From positions 868,001-932,000 of the forward strand of contig CAWFEX010000004.1 in the NCBI GenBank assembly GCA_963814955.1: a stretch of DNA of 64,000 nt. The letters are read 5' to 3'. Below are positions 26,698-34,247 of the stretch, piece by piece; position 1 is the stretch's first letter; each line of letters begins with the position of its first letter. Below the pieces are notes generated by a model. That model was given only the letters and a program-made list of their open reading frames with translations, had not been told where the DNA came from and searched no databases. A program made the translations under genes and the position numbers. The stretch comes from DATCJA01 sp963814955. GTDB lineage: Bacteria > Acidobacteriota > Vicinamibacteria > Vicinamibacterales > UBA2999.

Positions 26698-27755
26698 CGC
26701 CCGGCCGCTTGTCCTCCGGCCACTGCATCTGCGACAGCTCCTGCATCGAGACCAGCGTGTCTTCGGCCTCCTCGAACAGCACCATCGGATCCATCAGCGT
26801 GCGCATCGTCTCGAGCAGCGAATCGAACATGTGGATGCGCACCAGCCGGCACTGGTTGACCGGGTCGTCATTGAAGTGCTGGTGCCACAGGAAGTGGTCG
26901 ACGACGATGAGGTCGCCCTTCTTCCAGCGGTGATGCTCGCCCGTTGTCGGGCGCGATGCCCATGAAGCTGTGGCCGTAGCCCTCGACGACGTAGAGCCAC
27001 GCTTCGCCGGGGTGGCGGTGCAGCGACTGCGTCTTGCCCGGCGCGAACTGGATCATCACCTGGGTGAGGCCGGACGCCTGGTTGCCGATCGCGCGGTCGT
27101 TGAGGAACTTGGTGCGCGTGCCGCGCGGCGTCGCCAGGATCTCCTGCTCGTCGTACGGCGTGTGGATGCGGCCCGAGCGGCGCTTCTTCGTCTCCTGTTC
27201 GATGCGGCGCAGGCGCCGCGCGTAGGGATCGTCGCCCGGAACGCCGGCGGAGACCTTCGGCCGCGGCGGCAGCTTCGCGAACGGCTCGTGGCCGGCGTCT
27301 TCGATCAGGCTCATGCCGAGCGTCCACAGCGTCGGCTCGGACGAGTAGCTCATGAAGCGGCCGGGCCGGTCGCCGTCGTTGCCGTGGCGGTGCCAGCTCC
27401 ACGCGGGGAGGTGGATCGCGTCCCACGCCTTCCAGTCGTAGCGGACGCCGTCGACCTCGGTCCAGCCGCTGCCGTCGACCATGAACAGGATCGCGTCCCA
27501 CGAATGGCGATGGATGGTCGTCGTCGTTCCGCGGATCGACTTCGTGCACCAGCGCGTCGAGGCAGCGGGTGGGGCGGTCGCCGTCCCATCCCATGTAGAC
27601 GCCGGTGCGCAGCCCGCGCGCCGTGGGCGACGAGCGTCGACGTCCTCCTCGCGGATGACCGTCTGCCGGTACTTGCGCCACTCCTCGATGAACTCGGCGC
27701 GGCGCTTCTTCTGGATGTGGTAGTGGGTGGTGGTGGTGTGCGTCTTGGTGGACAT
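26695..27755 (-). CDS. Double-cupin protein (frameshifted)
   Basis: It starts MSTKTHTTTTHYHIQKKRRA with a His-rich N-terminus. The first cupin has HRHSWDAILFMVDGSGWTEV (metal-site His residues) and DAIHLPAWSWHRHGNDGDRP; the second has SLHRHPGEAWLYVVEGYGHS. The frame changes near 27610, within the stretch after DVDARRPR, and again near 26950, after which it reads WKKGDLIVVDHFLWHQHFND and ends SQMQWPEDKRPGE. The pattern resembles gentisate-dioxygenase-like bicupins, but no substrate can be assigned. It is divergent from the solute-binding protein gene and directly upstream of, and overlapping, the AAA+ gene. Confidence 0.7.
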
Positions 27756-27879
27756 GGGCCGGGACGACGATTAGAACATCAGAATCGGCCGAACCGGTCA
27801 AACAGTGCGACGCGTCACAAGGCACACGTCACAAGGCGACGAATTGCACGATCGCGCGAATGAGCGCTGTCTGGCCGTC

Positions 27880-28910
27880 ATGCGCATTCGTGCGTCGCTG
27901 CTGTGCGTCGCCGGTGTCGGTGTGCGCAGGCCCCGGCGCAGGAACGACGCCGTCTTCCGCTACCGCGGCGCCGACCGCGACGCGCGGCTGGTCGAGCGCG
28001 CGAAGCGCGAGGGCAGCGTCGTCTTCTACACGTCGATCGCGCCGACCGAGTCGAAGCCGCTCGCGCGAGGCGTTCGAGAAGAAGTACGGCATCAAGGTCG
28101 TGCTGTGGCGCGCGCTGTCCGACCAGGTGGTGCAGCGGGCGATCACCGAGGCGCAGGGCCGGCGGCATGCCGTGGACGTGATCGAGACCAACGGTCCCGA
28201 GATGGAGATGCTGGCGCGCGAGAAGCTGCTCGGCGAGATCCATTCGCCGTACCTCGCGGACCTTCCCGCCGGACGCCATTCCCGCGCACCGCTCGTGGTT
28301 TCCCGACCGCCTGAATTTCTACGTCGTCGGCTACAACACGACCAAGGTGCAGCGCGTCGAGATCCCGGCCACCTACGAGGGCTTTGCTCGATCCGAAGTG
28401 GAAGGGGACGCATCGCGCTCGAGGCGACCGACGCCGAGTGGATGGCGACGCTCATCAAGACCTGGGGCGACGACAAAGGGATGGACTACTTCCGCAAGCT
28501 CGTCGGCGCTGCGGCCGGACGTCCGCACGCGGCCACATCCTGCTGGCAACGCTGGTGGCCGCGGGCGAGGTGCCGGTCGGCCTGACGCATGTACAACAGC
28601 AACATCGTGCCGCTCAAGCGCAAGGGCGCGCCGATCGACTTCGTGCCGGTGCAGCCCGTCGTCGCCCGTCCGCAGGGGATCGGCGTGGCGCGGAACGCGC
28701 CGCATCCGCACGCGGCGCTGCTGTTCACCGATTTCGTCCTGTCGCCGGAGGGACAGCGGTTGTTCGAGTCGCTCGGCCGCGTGCCCGCGAGCACTGCGCG
28801 TCAAGAGCGAGCTGAACAACTTCCCGTTCACGATGATCGATCCCGTCACGGCGCTCGACGAGAAGGACAAGTGGGAGAAGCTGTGGAACGGCCTGTTCCT
28901 GAAGCAATGA
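27880..28910 (+). CDS. Extracellular solute-binding protein of an ABC transporter (many frameshifts)
   Basis: Coherent family blocks are spread over all three frames: LVERAKREGSVVFYTSIAPT (the start of an FbpA-like binding domain), FEKKYGIKVVLWRALSDQVV, VIETNGPEMEMLAREKLLGE, FYVVGYNTTKVQRVEIPATY, ATDAEWMATLIKTWGDDKGM, then NSNIVPLKRKGAPIDFVPVQ, HPHAALLFTDFVLSPEGQRL and DEKDKWEKLWNGLFLKQ at the stop. At least six frame changes are needed. Family members bind iron or small organic ligands in the periplasm and pass them to a permease. No permease or ATPase gene is adjacent. The region shares the extreme GC content of the AAA+/cupin genes. Confidence 0.65.
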
Positions 28911-28921
28911 ACAGGCCTTTA

Positions 28922-29004
28922 TGTCCGGCTTAGCCGTGAGACGGGTCCGGCTTCAGAGACCGAGACGCGAATGTCGTACGTAGTGTCCGGCTTCAGCCGG
29001 ACCT
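28922..29004. repeat. Palindromic repeat units upstream of the MBL-fold gene
   Basis: Degenerate and complete copies of the GTAGTGTCCGGCTTCAGCC unit: one near 28922 (TGTCCGGCTTAGCC), a partial one near 28940 (GGTCCGGCTTCAG) and a complete one at 28978-29003 (GTAGTGTCCGGCTTCAGCCG). The complete unit ends 13 bp before the ATG at 29017, and TGAGGAG right after it serves as ribosome-binding site, so the repeat sits in the leader. Confidence 0.85.
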
Positions 29005-29016
29005 GAGGAGCAAGCC

Positions 29017-30153
29017 ATGCGTTCAGCCGCCGTGCTCATTTCGGTGTGTGCCCTCTGTACCGTTGCGACCCTCGGGCAGACTCGGACGACGAAGACTTTG
29101 GACATCTACGTGATCGATGTCGAAGGCGGCAATGCCCAGCTCTATGTGACGCCGTCCGGCGAGTCGATCCTCATCGACGCGGGCAACGGCGGCGCAGCCG
29201 CTGCGCGTGATGCCGATCGGATCATGGCCGCGGTGAAGGCGGCGGGTCTGACGCGGATCGATCGTGTGATCACAACCCACTACCACGGCGACCACATCGG
29301 AGGTCTCCCCGAACTGGCCACGCGAATTCCGATTCAGGAGTTCATCGACCATGGACCCAATGTGCAGCCGGGCGGCCAGATCGATGCGGTGATGCAGCAG
29401 TATGCAGCCCTTCATGCCAAGGCAAAGCACAGAGTGGTGAAGCCGGGCGACAGAATCGACGTCAAGGACCTCGATTGGCGCATCGTGACAGCCGGTGGAC
29501 AGGTTATCTCGACGCCGCTCCCGGGCGCGGGCACGCCGAATCCCTATTGCGCCGGCTTCAAGCGACATGACGTGAATCCGGTCTCCGGTCAGCCTGTCGG
29601 AAAAACCGAAGACGAGCAGTCGGTCGGGAGCCAGGTGACGTTCGGAAGGTTTCGGACGCTTTACCTCGGTGATTTCACCTGGAACCAGGAATTCGACCTC
29701 AACTGTCCGGTCAATCGCATCGGGGCCGTGGATCTCTTCGTCGCGTCACGGCACGGGCAGCCGAGCTCCAATTCGGAAGCGCTCGTGCACGCCATCCGGC
29801 CGCGCGTCACCATCATCAACAACGGCACGCGCAAAGGCGGGCAACCGGATGCGATGAGGATACTGCTCAACTCTCCCGGCCTGCAGGACCTGTGGCAGAT
29901 CCACTTTTCGTTGCTGGGCGGTCAGGAGTACACGGTCCCTGGAATGTTCGTCGCCAACGTCTATGACGAGCAGCCGGCGGCCATGCCCCTGGCGCCGCTG
30001 ACGCTGCCGCAGGGCAACGAGGCCCCGCCGCCGCAGCACAACGGGCCAGCACACTGGTTCAAAGTGTCAGCACAGATGGATGGCACGTTCACCGTGACGA
30101 ACGGCCGGAACGGTTTCAGCAAGACGTACACAGCCGCGCCAGGGACGAACTGA
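29017..30153 (+). CDS. Secreted metallo-beta-lactamase-fold hydrolase
   Basis: 378 residues. Signal peptide MRSAAVLISVCALCTVATLG. The metal-binding motif is VITTHYHGDHIGGLPELAT (HxHxDH), preceded by ESILIDAGNGGAAAARD. Later conserved His/Asp positions are in RTLYLGDFTWNQEFD and FVASRHGQPSSNSEALVHAI. It resembles the ComEC/Rec2-like exported MBL hydrolases rather than lactamases. The substrate is unknown. The ribosome-binding site GAGGAG lies within nine bases of the ATG. The frame is intact, in contrast to the genes immediately to the left. Confidence 0.85.
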   Translation: MRSAAVLISVCALCTVATLGQTRTTKTLDIYVIDVEGGNAQLYVTPSGESILIDAGNGGAAAARDADRIMAAVKAAGLTRIDRVITTHYHGDHIGGLPELATRIPIQEFIDHGPNVQPGGQIDAVMQQYAALHAKAKHRVVKPGDRIDVKDLDWRIVTAGGQVISTPLPGAGTPNPYCAGFKRHDVNPVSGQPVGKTEDEQSVGSQVTFGRFRTLYLGDFTWNQEFDLNCPVNRIGAVDLFVASRHGQPSSNSEALVHAIRPRVTIINNGTRKGGQPDAMRILLNSPGLQDLWQIHFSLLGGQEYTVPGMFVANVYDEQPAAMPLAPLTLPQGNEAPPPQHNGPAHWFKVSAQMDGTFTVTNGRNGFSKTYTAAPGTN

Positions 30154-30187
30154 CCCGCGACCGCAAAGGCTAGACCGGTTTCACAAC

Positions 30188-30275
30188 TTCGTAGGGCGCG
30201 GCTTTACGCCGCGCCAGGCGGGCCGTGAGGCCCGCCTACTGATAAGACGTAGTGTCCGGCTTTAGCCGGACTCCA
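30188..30275. repeat. Family-2 double hairpin followed by a GTAGTGTCCGGCTTTAGCC unit
   Basis: GTAGGGCGCGGCTTTACGCC with its complement forms hairpin one and GGCGGGCC-GTGA-GGCCCGCC forms hairpin two, closed by CTAC. Ten bases further lies a complete unit of the other palindrome family (ACGTAGTGTCCGGCTTTAGC). It lies between the convergent ends of the MBL-fold gene and DUF6152 copy 2. Confidence 0.85.
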
Positions 30276-30278
30276 GTG

Positions 30279-30710
30279 TCAGCGGCGTGGTTCGGTTGTG
30301 TCGCGCCCGTCACGCGGCGCACCGGTGCCGGACGAACCCAGAAACAACCGGCGTCCGTCGGCAAATGTCAGGTCCCTCCCGTTGCCCTTTCGCGACCCGT
30401 CCTTTGCCTGAAACCCTTCTACGATGATCTCAATGCCCGTGGGCAGGGAATCCCTGGTGAATCCACGCCTGAAGAGCGCGTTCGGAGGCCCTCCCTCGAT
30501 CGCCCAGCGTTCGACAGCGCCGTTCGGTCCCTTGACTTCGATGTGAATCCAGGTGTGCGGGTTGATCCACTCCATCTTCGTCACGGTGCCCCTGAGCTTG
30601 ATGGGTTTGTTCGCGTCGAATTCCGCCGCAAACGCGTGATGTGCCAGGGCGGGCCCCGCCGCGATCGAGCCGCTGAAGGCGGCACACAGTGCAATCAGCG
30701 TGATGCGCAT
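30279..30710 (-). CDS. DUF6152-type exported protein, copy 2
   Basis: 143 residues; signal peptide RITLIALCAAFSGSIAAGPA ending ALAHHAF. The mature protein starts with the same HHA as copy 1 and contains KPIKLRGTVTKMEWINPHTW, the family block, then VERWAIEGGPPNALFRRGFT and EIIVEGFQAKDGSRKGNGRD. The frame is intact. ATG at 30710 is chosen as the start of the signal peptide. It follows the 'GRWEGDTLV' paralog 2 with a 10-bp gap on the same strand. The molecular function is unknown; periplasmic or secreted location is inferred from the signal. Confidence 0.8.
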   Translation of the reverse strand: MRITLIALCAAFSGSIAAGPALAHHAFAAEFDANKPIKLRGTVTKMEWINPHTWIHIEVKGPNGAVERWAIEGGPPNALFRRGFTRDSLPTGIEIIVEGFQAKDGSRKGNGRDLTFADGRRLFLGSSGTGAPRDGRDTTEPRR

Positions 30711-30720
30711 GACCGTGGCC

Positions 30721-31779
30721 TCACTTGGATGACGTCTGCGCCCGGGCGGTCTTCGTACGCCCGGCGCTGAGCAGATTGGGCATCGCGTAGTTTCCTTCGT
30801 GGCACGCGTATTCGTAGATCTGCGTGTCGTCTGGAAGCTTCGAGATGGGAATGACCGCCGTCCATGGCGACGAAAACGTCGCCGGGTCTTCAACCGTGAT
30901 CTTGTACTCGATGGTGTCGGCGTCGATTCTCGTGAAACGCTCCACCAGATGCAGAGTTTCGGATGGACGCGTCCAGATGCTCGCCCACTCGTAGTTGGTG
31001 CGATCGAGGAAGTTCGTGGTGTCGACGACGAGCGTGTCGCCCTCCCATCGGCCGACGGAATCTCCGAACCACTGCCGGGCGCTGCCGTGCGGACGTCCAT
31101 CGGTCGGGATGATGCGCCGGTCGCGGTACTCTTCGTGAAGGATCGTTACGTAACCGGGACTTTGAACGATCATGTTGTGGCCGCCGTTCGGACCCTGCCA
31201 CATCATTCCCGTAACACCGTCCGTAAGGCAGCGTTCTCCGGTGTCGGGATCCAGGTACGACTCGTACGGCCCGACGCCATATCTGGCCGCCGATCGCTCT
31301 TCTGCCTTCCGCGCCTCGTCTGTGTACGGCACCCGTCCGTCGCGAGGTTCCACGATCAGCGACGTTTGTTTGAACACCCTCCTTGGGCGTCCATGATCCT
31401 GCCAGAAGCTGTTGTACTCGTTTCCCCTGATTGGCGATTCGCCGATTGAACGGCGCCCCACGGCGGCGCCTTCGAGCCCCTGCAGCCGGTTTGCCGCCTG
31501 TTCCTTTTCAACCTGGTCGCGCTGCGCGACCTCTTCATCGGTCAGCTGCTCACGTCCCTCGAATTCTGCCGGCCGCTCGAACGGAACGGCCCCCTCGTAT
31601 CTCCAGACGCCCTGCAGATCGGGTTCGCCAAGGGCCGTACGCGGCAGCGTCCACGTGCCAGTCCCGGACGCCTCGTTGGTTGGAGAGCTCTTTGTTGTGC
31701 TGCATCCCGAAATACACAACCCAACTAGACAGGCAGCCGCGAGGGCGATCGCGAAAGGATGTGGGGCGAGCCTTGTCAT
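30721..31779 (-). CDS. 'GRWEGDTLV' family lipoprotein, paralog 2
   Basis: 352 residues. The lipobox ACLVGLCISGCSTTK places Cys at residue 26. The family entry motif is GEPDLQGVWRYEGAVPFERP; the core is GPYESYLDPDTGERCLTDGV, NMIVQSPGYVTILHEEYRDR RIIPTD, then SVGRWEGDTLVVDTTNFLDR and EYKITVEDPATFSSPWTAVI; the end has YEYACHEGNYAMPNLLSAGR. It is longer than paralog 1 because of an insert after the entry motif. It lies in an apparent operon with paralog 3 upstream and DUF6152 copy 2 downstream. The function is unknown; the shape suggests a beta-propeller- or lipocalin-like periplasmic domain, which I cannot confirm. Confidence 0.75.
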   Translation of the reverse strand: MTRLAPHPFAIALAAACLVGLCISGCSTTKSSPTNEASGTGTWTLPRTALGEPDLQGVWRYEGAVPFERPAEFEGREQLTDEEVAQRDQVEKEQAANRLQGLEGAAVGRRSIGESPIRGNEYNSFWQDHGRPRRVFKQTSLIVEPRDGRVPYTDEARKAEERSAARYGVGPYESYLDPDTGERCLTDGVTGMMWQGPNGGHNMIVQSPGYVTILHEEYRDRRIIPTDGRPHGSARQWFGDSVGRWEGDTLVVDTTNFLDRTNYEWASIWTRPSETLHLVERFTRIDADTIEYKITVEDPATFSSPWTAVIPISKLPDDTQIYEYACHEGNYAMPNLLSAGRTKTARAQTSSK

Positions 31780-31791
31780 CTCACAGCTCCC

Positions 31792-32712
31792 TTACTTGTT
31801 CGCCCGCCCGCTGGCGGGATCGACGACGCCAAGATGCCCGTAGAGCAGTTGCTCGACGAATTCGGTGCACTTGTACTCGAGGATCTTCTTGTCCGATTCG
31901 AACCGGCGATAGAGCGGCATTCGTATCTTCCACGGCCGAGTGAAGACCTTCGGATCCTCGATCGTCGCTTCGTACATGAGGTGATGCGGACTTACCGGAG
32001 TATAGCGCTCGATCACGTGCAGGGCGTCGCTGTGAAAGTTGCCGGCCCGGTCGAACCATGTCTGATCGTTGAAGTCGGTGACGTCGACGACGAGCGTGTC
32101 ACCTTCCCAGCGGCCGCGCGAGAGGCCCATCCATGTTGCCGCGGGATTGTTTTTCACCTCGTTCATGTGAATCGTGCGCGTCGTTCCCGCAAATTCGTAG
32201 GCCATCAGGACCTTGTCGGTGCTTTGAAGAATCTGGAACGGGTACGGCATGTAGGTGGCGCGCGGCACACCGGGCATGAAACACCTGATTTCCGGATCGC
32301 GCTCCAGCCAGTTGTCGAAGTTCTCCTTTTTTCTTGCCGCCGCCCATTCCTGGTAGGGGATTTCGTTGCCTTCGACGACGCCTTCGCCGGCCGGAACGCC
32401 GCCTGCCGCACCGAGCGCACGCACGGCTTCGGCTGGAAGCTCCACCGGTTTCGACCGCCCGAGGCCGGGAGCTCCCGTGCGCGGTGGCGCCGGTATCAGT
32501 GCCGATGCCGGTCGCGCCGGATGGGCTTGAAGGTCGTAGTTCGCGGTATTGAGCGCCTGCCAGATTCCGCTGAGATTGGGGTGGCCGTCGACCGTGCGAG
32601 GTGCTCGATAGGCCTCGGTCTGACCCGTTACCGGCACCACCTGGCTCCACAGGAGTGCGCCCACCGCCACAACGGCAACAGCAATCGCGACGCCTTTGAG
32701 TCCGATTCGCAT
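31792..32712 (-). CDS. 'GRWEGDTLV' family exported protein, paralog 3
   Basis: 306 residues; N-terminal signal (AIAVAVVAVGALLWSQVVPV). Entry motif VDGHPNLSGIWQALNTANYD, core FMPGVPRATYMPYPFQILQS, family signature SRGRWEGDTLVVDVTDFNDQ, then MYEATIEDPKVFTRPWKIRM and an end YKCTEFVEQLLYGHLGV. Gene frame intact. The conserved Cys in the terminal YKCTEF block matches YACHEG in paralog 2. Together the three paralogs and two DUF6152 genes form two groups separated by about 9 kb, one beside the Oar-like receptor and one here. Confidence 0.75.
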   Translation of the reverse strand: MRIGLKGVAIAVAVVAVGALLWSQVVPVTGQTEAYRAPRTVDGHPNLSGIWQALNTANYDLQAHPARPASALIPAPPRTGAPGLGRSKPVELPAEAVRALGAAGGVPAGEGVVEGNEIPYQEWAAARKKENFDNWLERDPEIRCFMPGVPRATYMPYPFQILQSTDKVLMAYEFAGTTRTIHMNEVKNNPAATWMGLSRGRWEGDTLVVDVTDFNDQTWFDRAGNFHSDALHVIERYTPVSPHHLMYEATIEDPKVFTRPWKIRMPLYRRFESDKKILEYKCTEFVEQLLYGHLGVVDPASGRANK

Positions 32713-32813
32713 GACCGTGACCTCTTCGCGACCGGAAGCCTCAAGGCCTCCGGCTACCGCGGGTTCGAGATTATCGGCCGTTGGTCAGTCGAACGCAACG
32801 GCCCTCGCGTGCG

Positions 32814-32885
32814 TCAGACGTAGTGTCCGGCTTTAGCCGGACCTCACACAGACGTAGTGTCCGCCTTCACCCCTCGACGATGCTC
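32814..32885. repeat. Palindromic repeat units upstream of the SGNH hydrolase
   Basis: One complete GACGTAGTGTCCGGCTTTAG unit (32817-32843) is followed by a variant ACGTAGTGTCCGCCTTCACC and the phrase CCTCGACGATGCTCGGGTGC; the same variant phrase recurs at 50950-51000. It sits between divergent genes (paralog 3 and the SGNH hydrolase) and so lies in their promoter region. Confidence 0.85.
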
Positions 32886-32929
32886 GGGTGCGGACCCGAC
32901 AGGCGTCTTGTCGTACACTCCGCGAGCAT

Positions 32930-34177
32930 ATGCACAGGACTTTCTGGCTCGCGGGTGTCGCGTGCGTTGCCGGTTTGTTGATGGTTGAATCAACCAGCGA
33001 CGCGCGGCCGCAGTCATCCGGAGCCGAGCGATGGATCACGGCCTGGGGCACATCGCAGAACGGTCTTGGCATGAACACCGTCACGAACACGACGGTTCGC
33101 ATGATCGCGCGCGTCACCGTGTCCGGCGACGCGGTGCGCATCCGGCTGGACAACACATTCGGCACGACGCAACTGATGGTAGGCCGGGCGTACGTGGGAC
33201 ACCGTGTGCAGGGGGCCGCCCTCGCGACGGGCTCGAACCAGCAGGTCTTCTTCAACACGTCCGCGGCCGCACGTGTTCCCGTCGGTGGCACCCTCACGAG
33301 CGATCCTGTGAGGATAAAAGTTCTGGCACAGCAGGACCTGGCGGTCACGCTGTACCTCCCCGACGCCAACGTCCGGCCCAGCCAGCACAGCGGAGCGCAG
33401 GTGACGTCTTACGTGGCGGCGGATGGATCGGGGGATCTCAGCTCCGACGAGACCGCGACACCCTTCACGGGCACGACGAACGCGACATGGTGGTTGAAGG
33501 CCATTGACGTGTCTTCCGCCTCTGCCACCGGAGCGATTGTGGCGTTCGGCGATTCGATCACCGATGGCACATGTTCGACGGTCGATGCGCACGACCGGTG
33601 GGTAGACTGGCTGGCCGCGCGGCTCGCCCTCGACGCGGCGAATCAGGGAAAACAGGATGCCCATAAGGCCGTCGTCAACGAAGGCATTGGGGGCAACACC
33701 GTTACGCGCGAGAACCTCGTACCTCCGCCTGACAGTTCGCCTGGAGTGGAACGGCTGGAACGCGACGTTCTGAGTCACCACGGTGTCACGCATGTCATCT
33801 TCTTCATGGGCACCAATGACATCCGCCGTGACGCCCCGGCGGCGCAGGTGATCACGGGTATGCAGAACATTGTGGGGCGGCTCAAGGCGCGCGGCCTGAA
33901 GGTCATCGGCGTCACGATCATCCCGCGCCACAATCGCGCGCCGGTCGAGAACAACACGGGATGGAACTCCACGAAGACACGCATCCGCAACGAGGTCAAT
34001 CGCTGGATTCGCACGACGGCGTCATTCGATTCGGTGATCGATTTCGATAAGGTCGTGCAGGACCCGAACGATGCGGATCTGATCCTCCCGTCGTTCAACT
34101 GCGGCGACGGCATCCATCCGAGCCCGCGCGGCTATTACGAAATGGGCCGATTCGTGAGGCTCGACCTGTTTCGCTGA
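32930..34177 (+). CDS. Secreted SGNH/GDSL-type hydrolase (esterase)
   Basis: About 415 residues. ATG at 32930 begins the signal peptide RTFWLAGVACVAGLLMVES. The N-terminal third is a beta-rich accessory domain (RITxG-like VSGDAVRIRLDNTFG). The SGNH domain starts at IVAFGDSITDGTCS (catalytic Ser), with VNEGIGGNTVTRENL (Gly), FFMGTNDIRRD (Asn) and FNCGDGIHPSPRGYYEMG (Asp-His). All four SGNH blocks are present. Such enzymes deacylate polysaccharides or small esters. Its position at the left edge of the EPS locus is compatible with polysaccharide deacetylation, but that is inference. Confidence 0.88.
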   Translation: MHRTFWLAGVACVAGLLMVESTSDARPQSSGAERWITAWGTSQNGLGMNTVTNTTVRMIARVTVSGDAVRIRLDNTFGTTQLMVGRAYVGHRVQGAALATGSNQQVFFNTSAAARVPVGGTLTSDPVRIKVLAQQDLAVTLYLPDANVRPSQHSGAQVTSYVAADGSGDLSSDETATPFTGTTNATWWLKAIDVSSASATGAIVAFGDSITDGTCSTVDAHDRWVDWLAARLALDAANQGKQDAHKAVVNEGIGGNTVTRENLVPPPDSSPGVERLERDVLSHHGVTHVIFFMGTNDIRRDAPAAQVITGMQNIVGRLKARGLKVIGVTIIPRHNRAPVENNTGWNSTKTRIRNEVNRWIRTTASFDSVIDFDKVVQDPNDADLILPSFNCGDGIHPSPRGYYEMGRFVRLDLFR

Positions 34178-34247
34178 ATCGATTCCGCGACTCAATGCCG
34201 TACAAGCGTGAACACGTACAGGACTTCGCAGCCGTCCGTGTTAGTCT

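Noticed and set aside
25589..26965. Long plus-strand open frames across the AAA+/cupin region
   Set aside because: Arg- and Ala-rich translations with no conserved motif, while the minus strand encodes clear AAA+ and cupin blocks.
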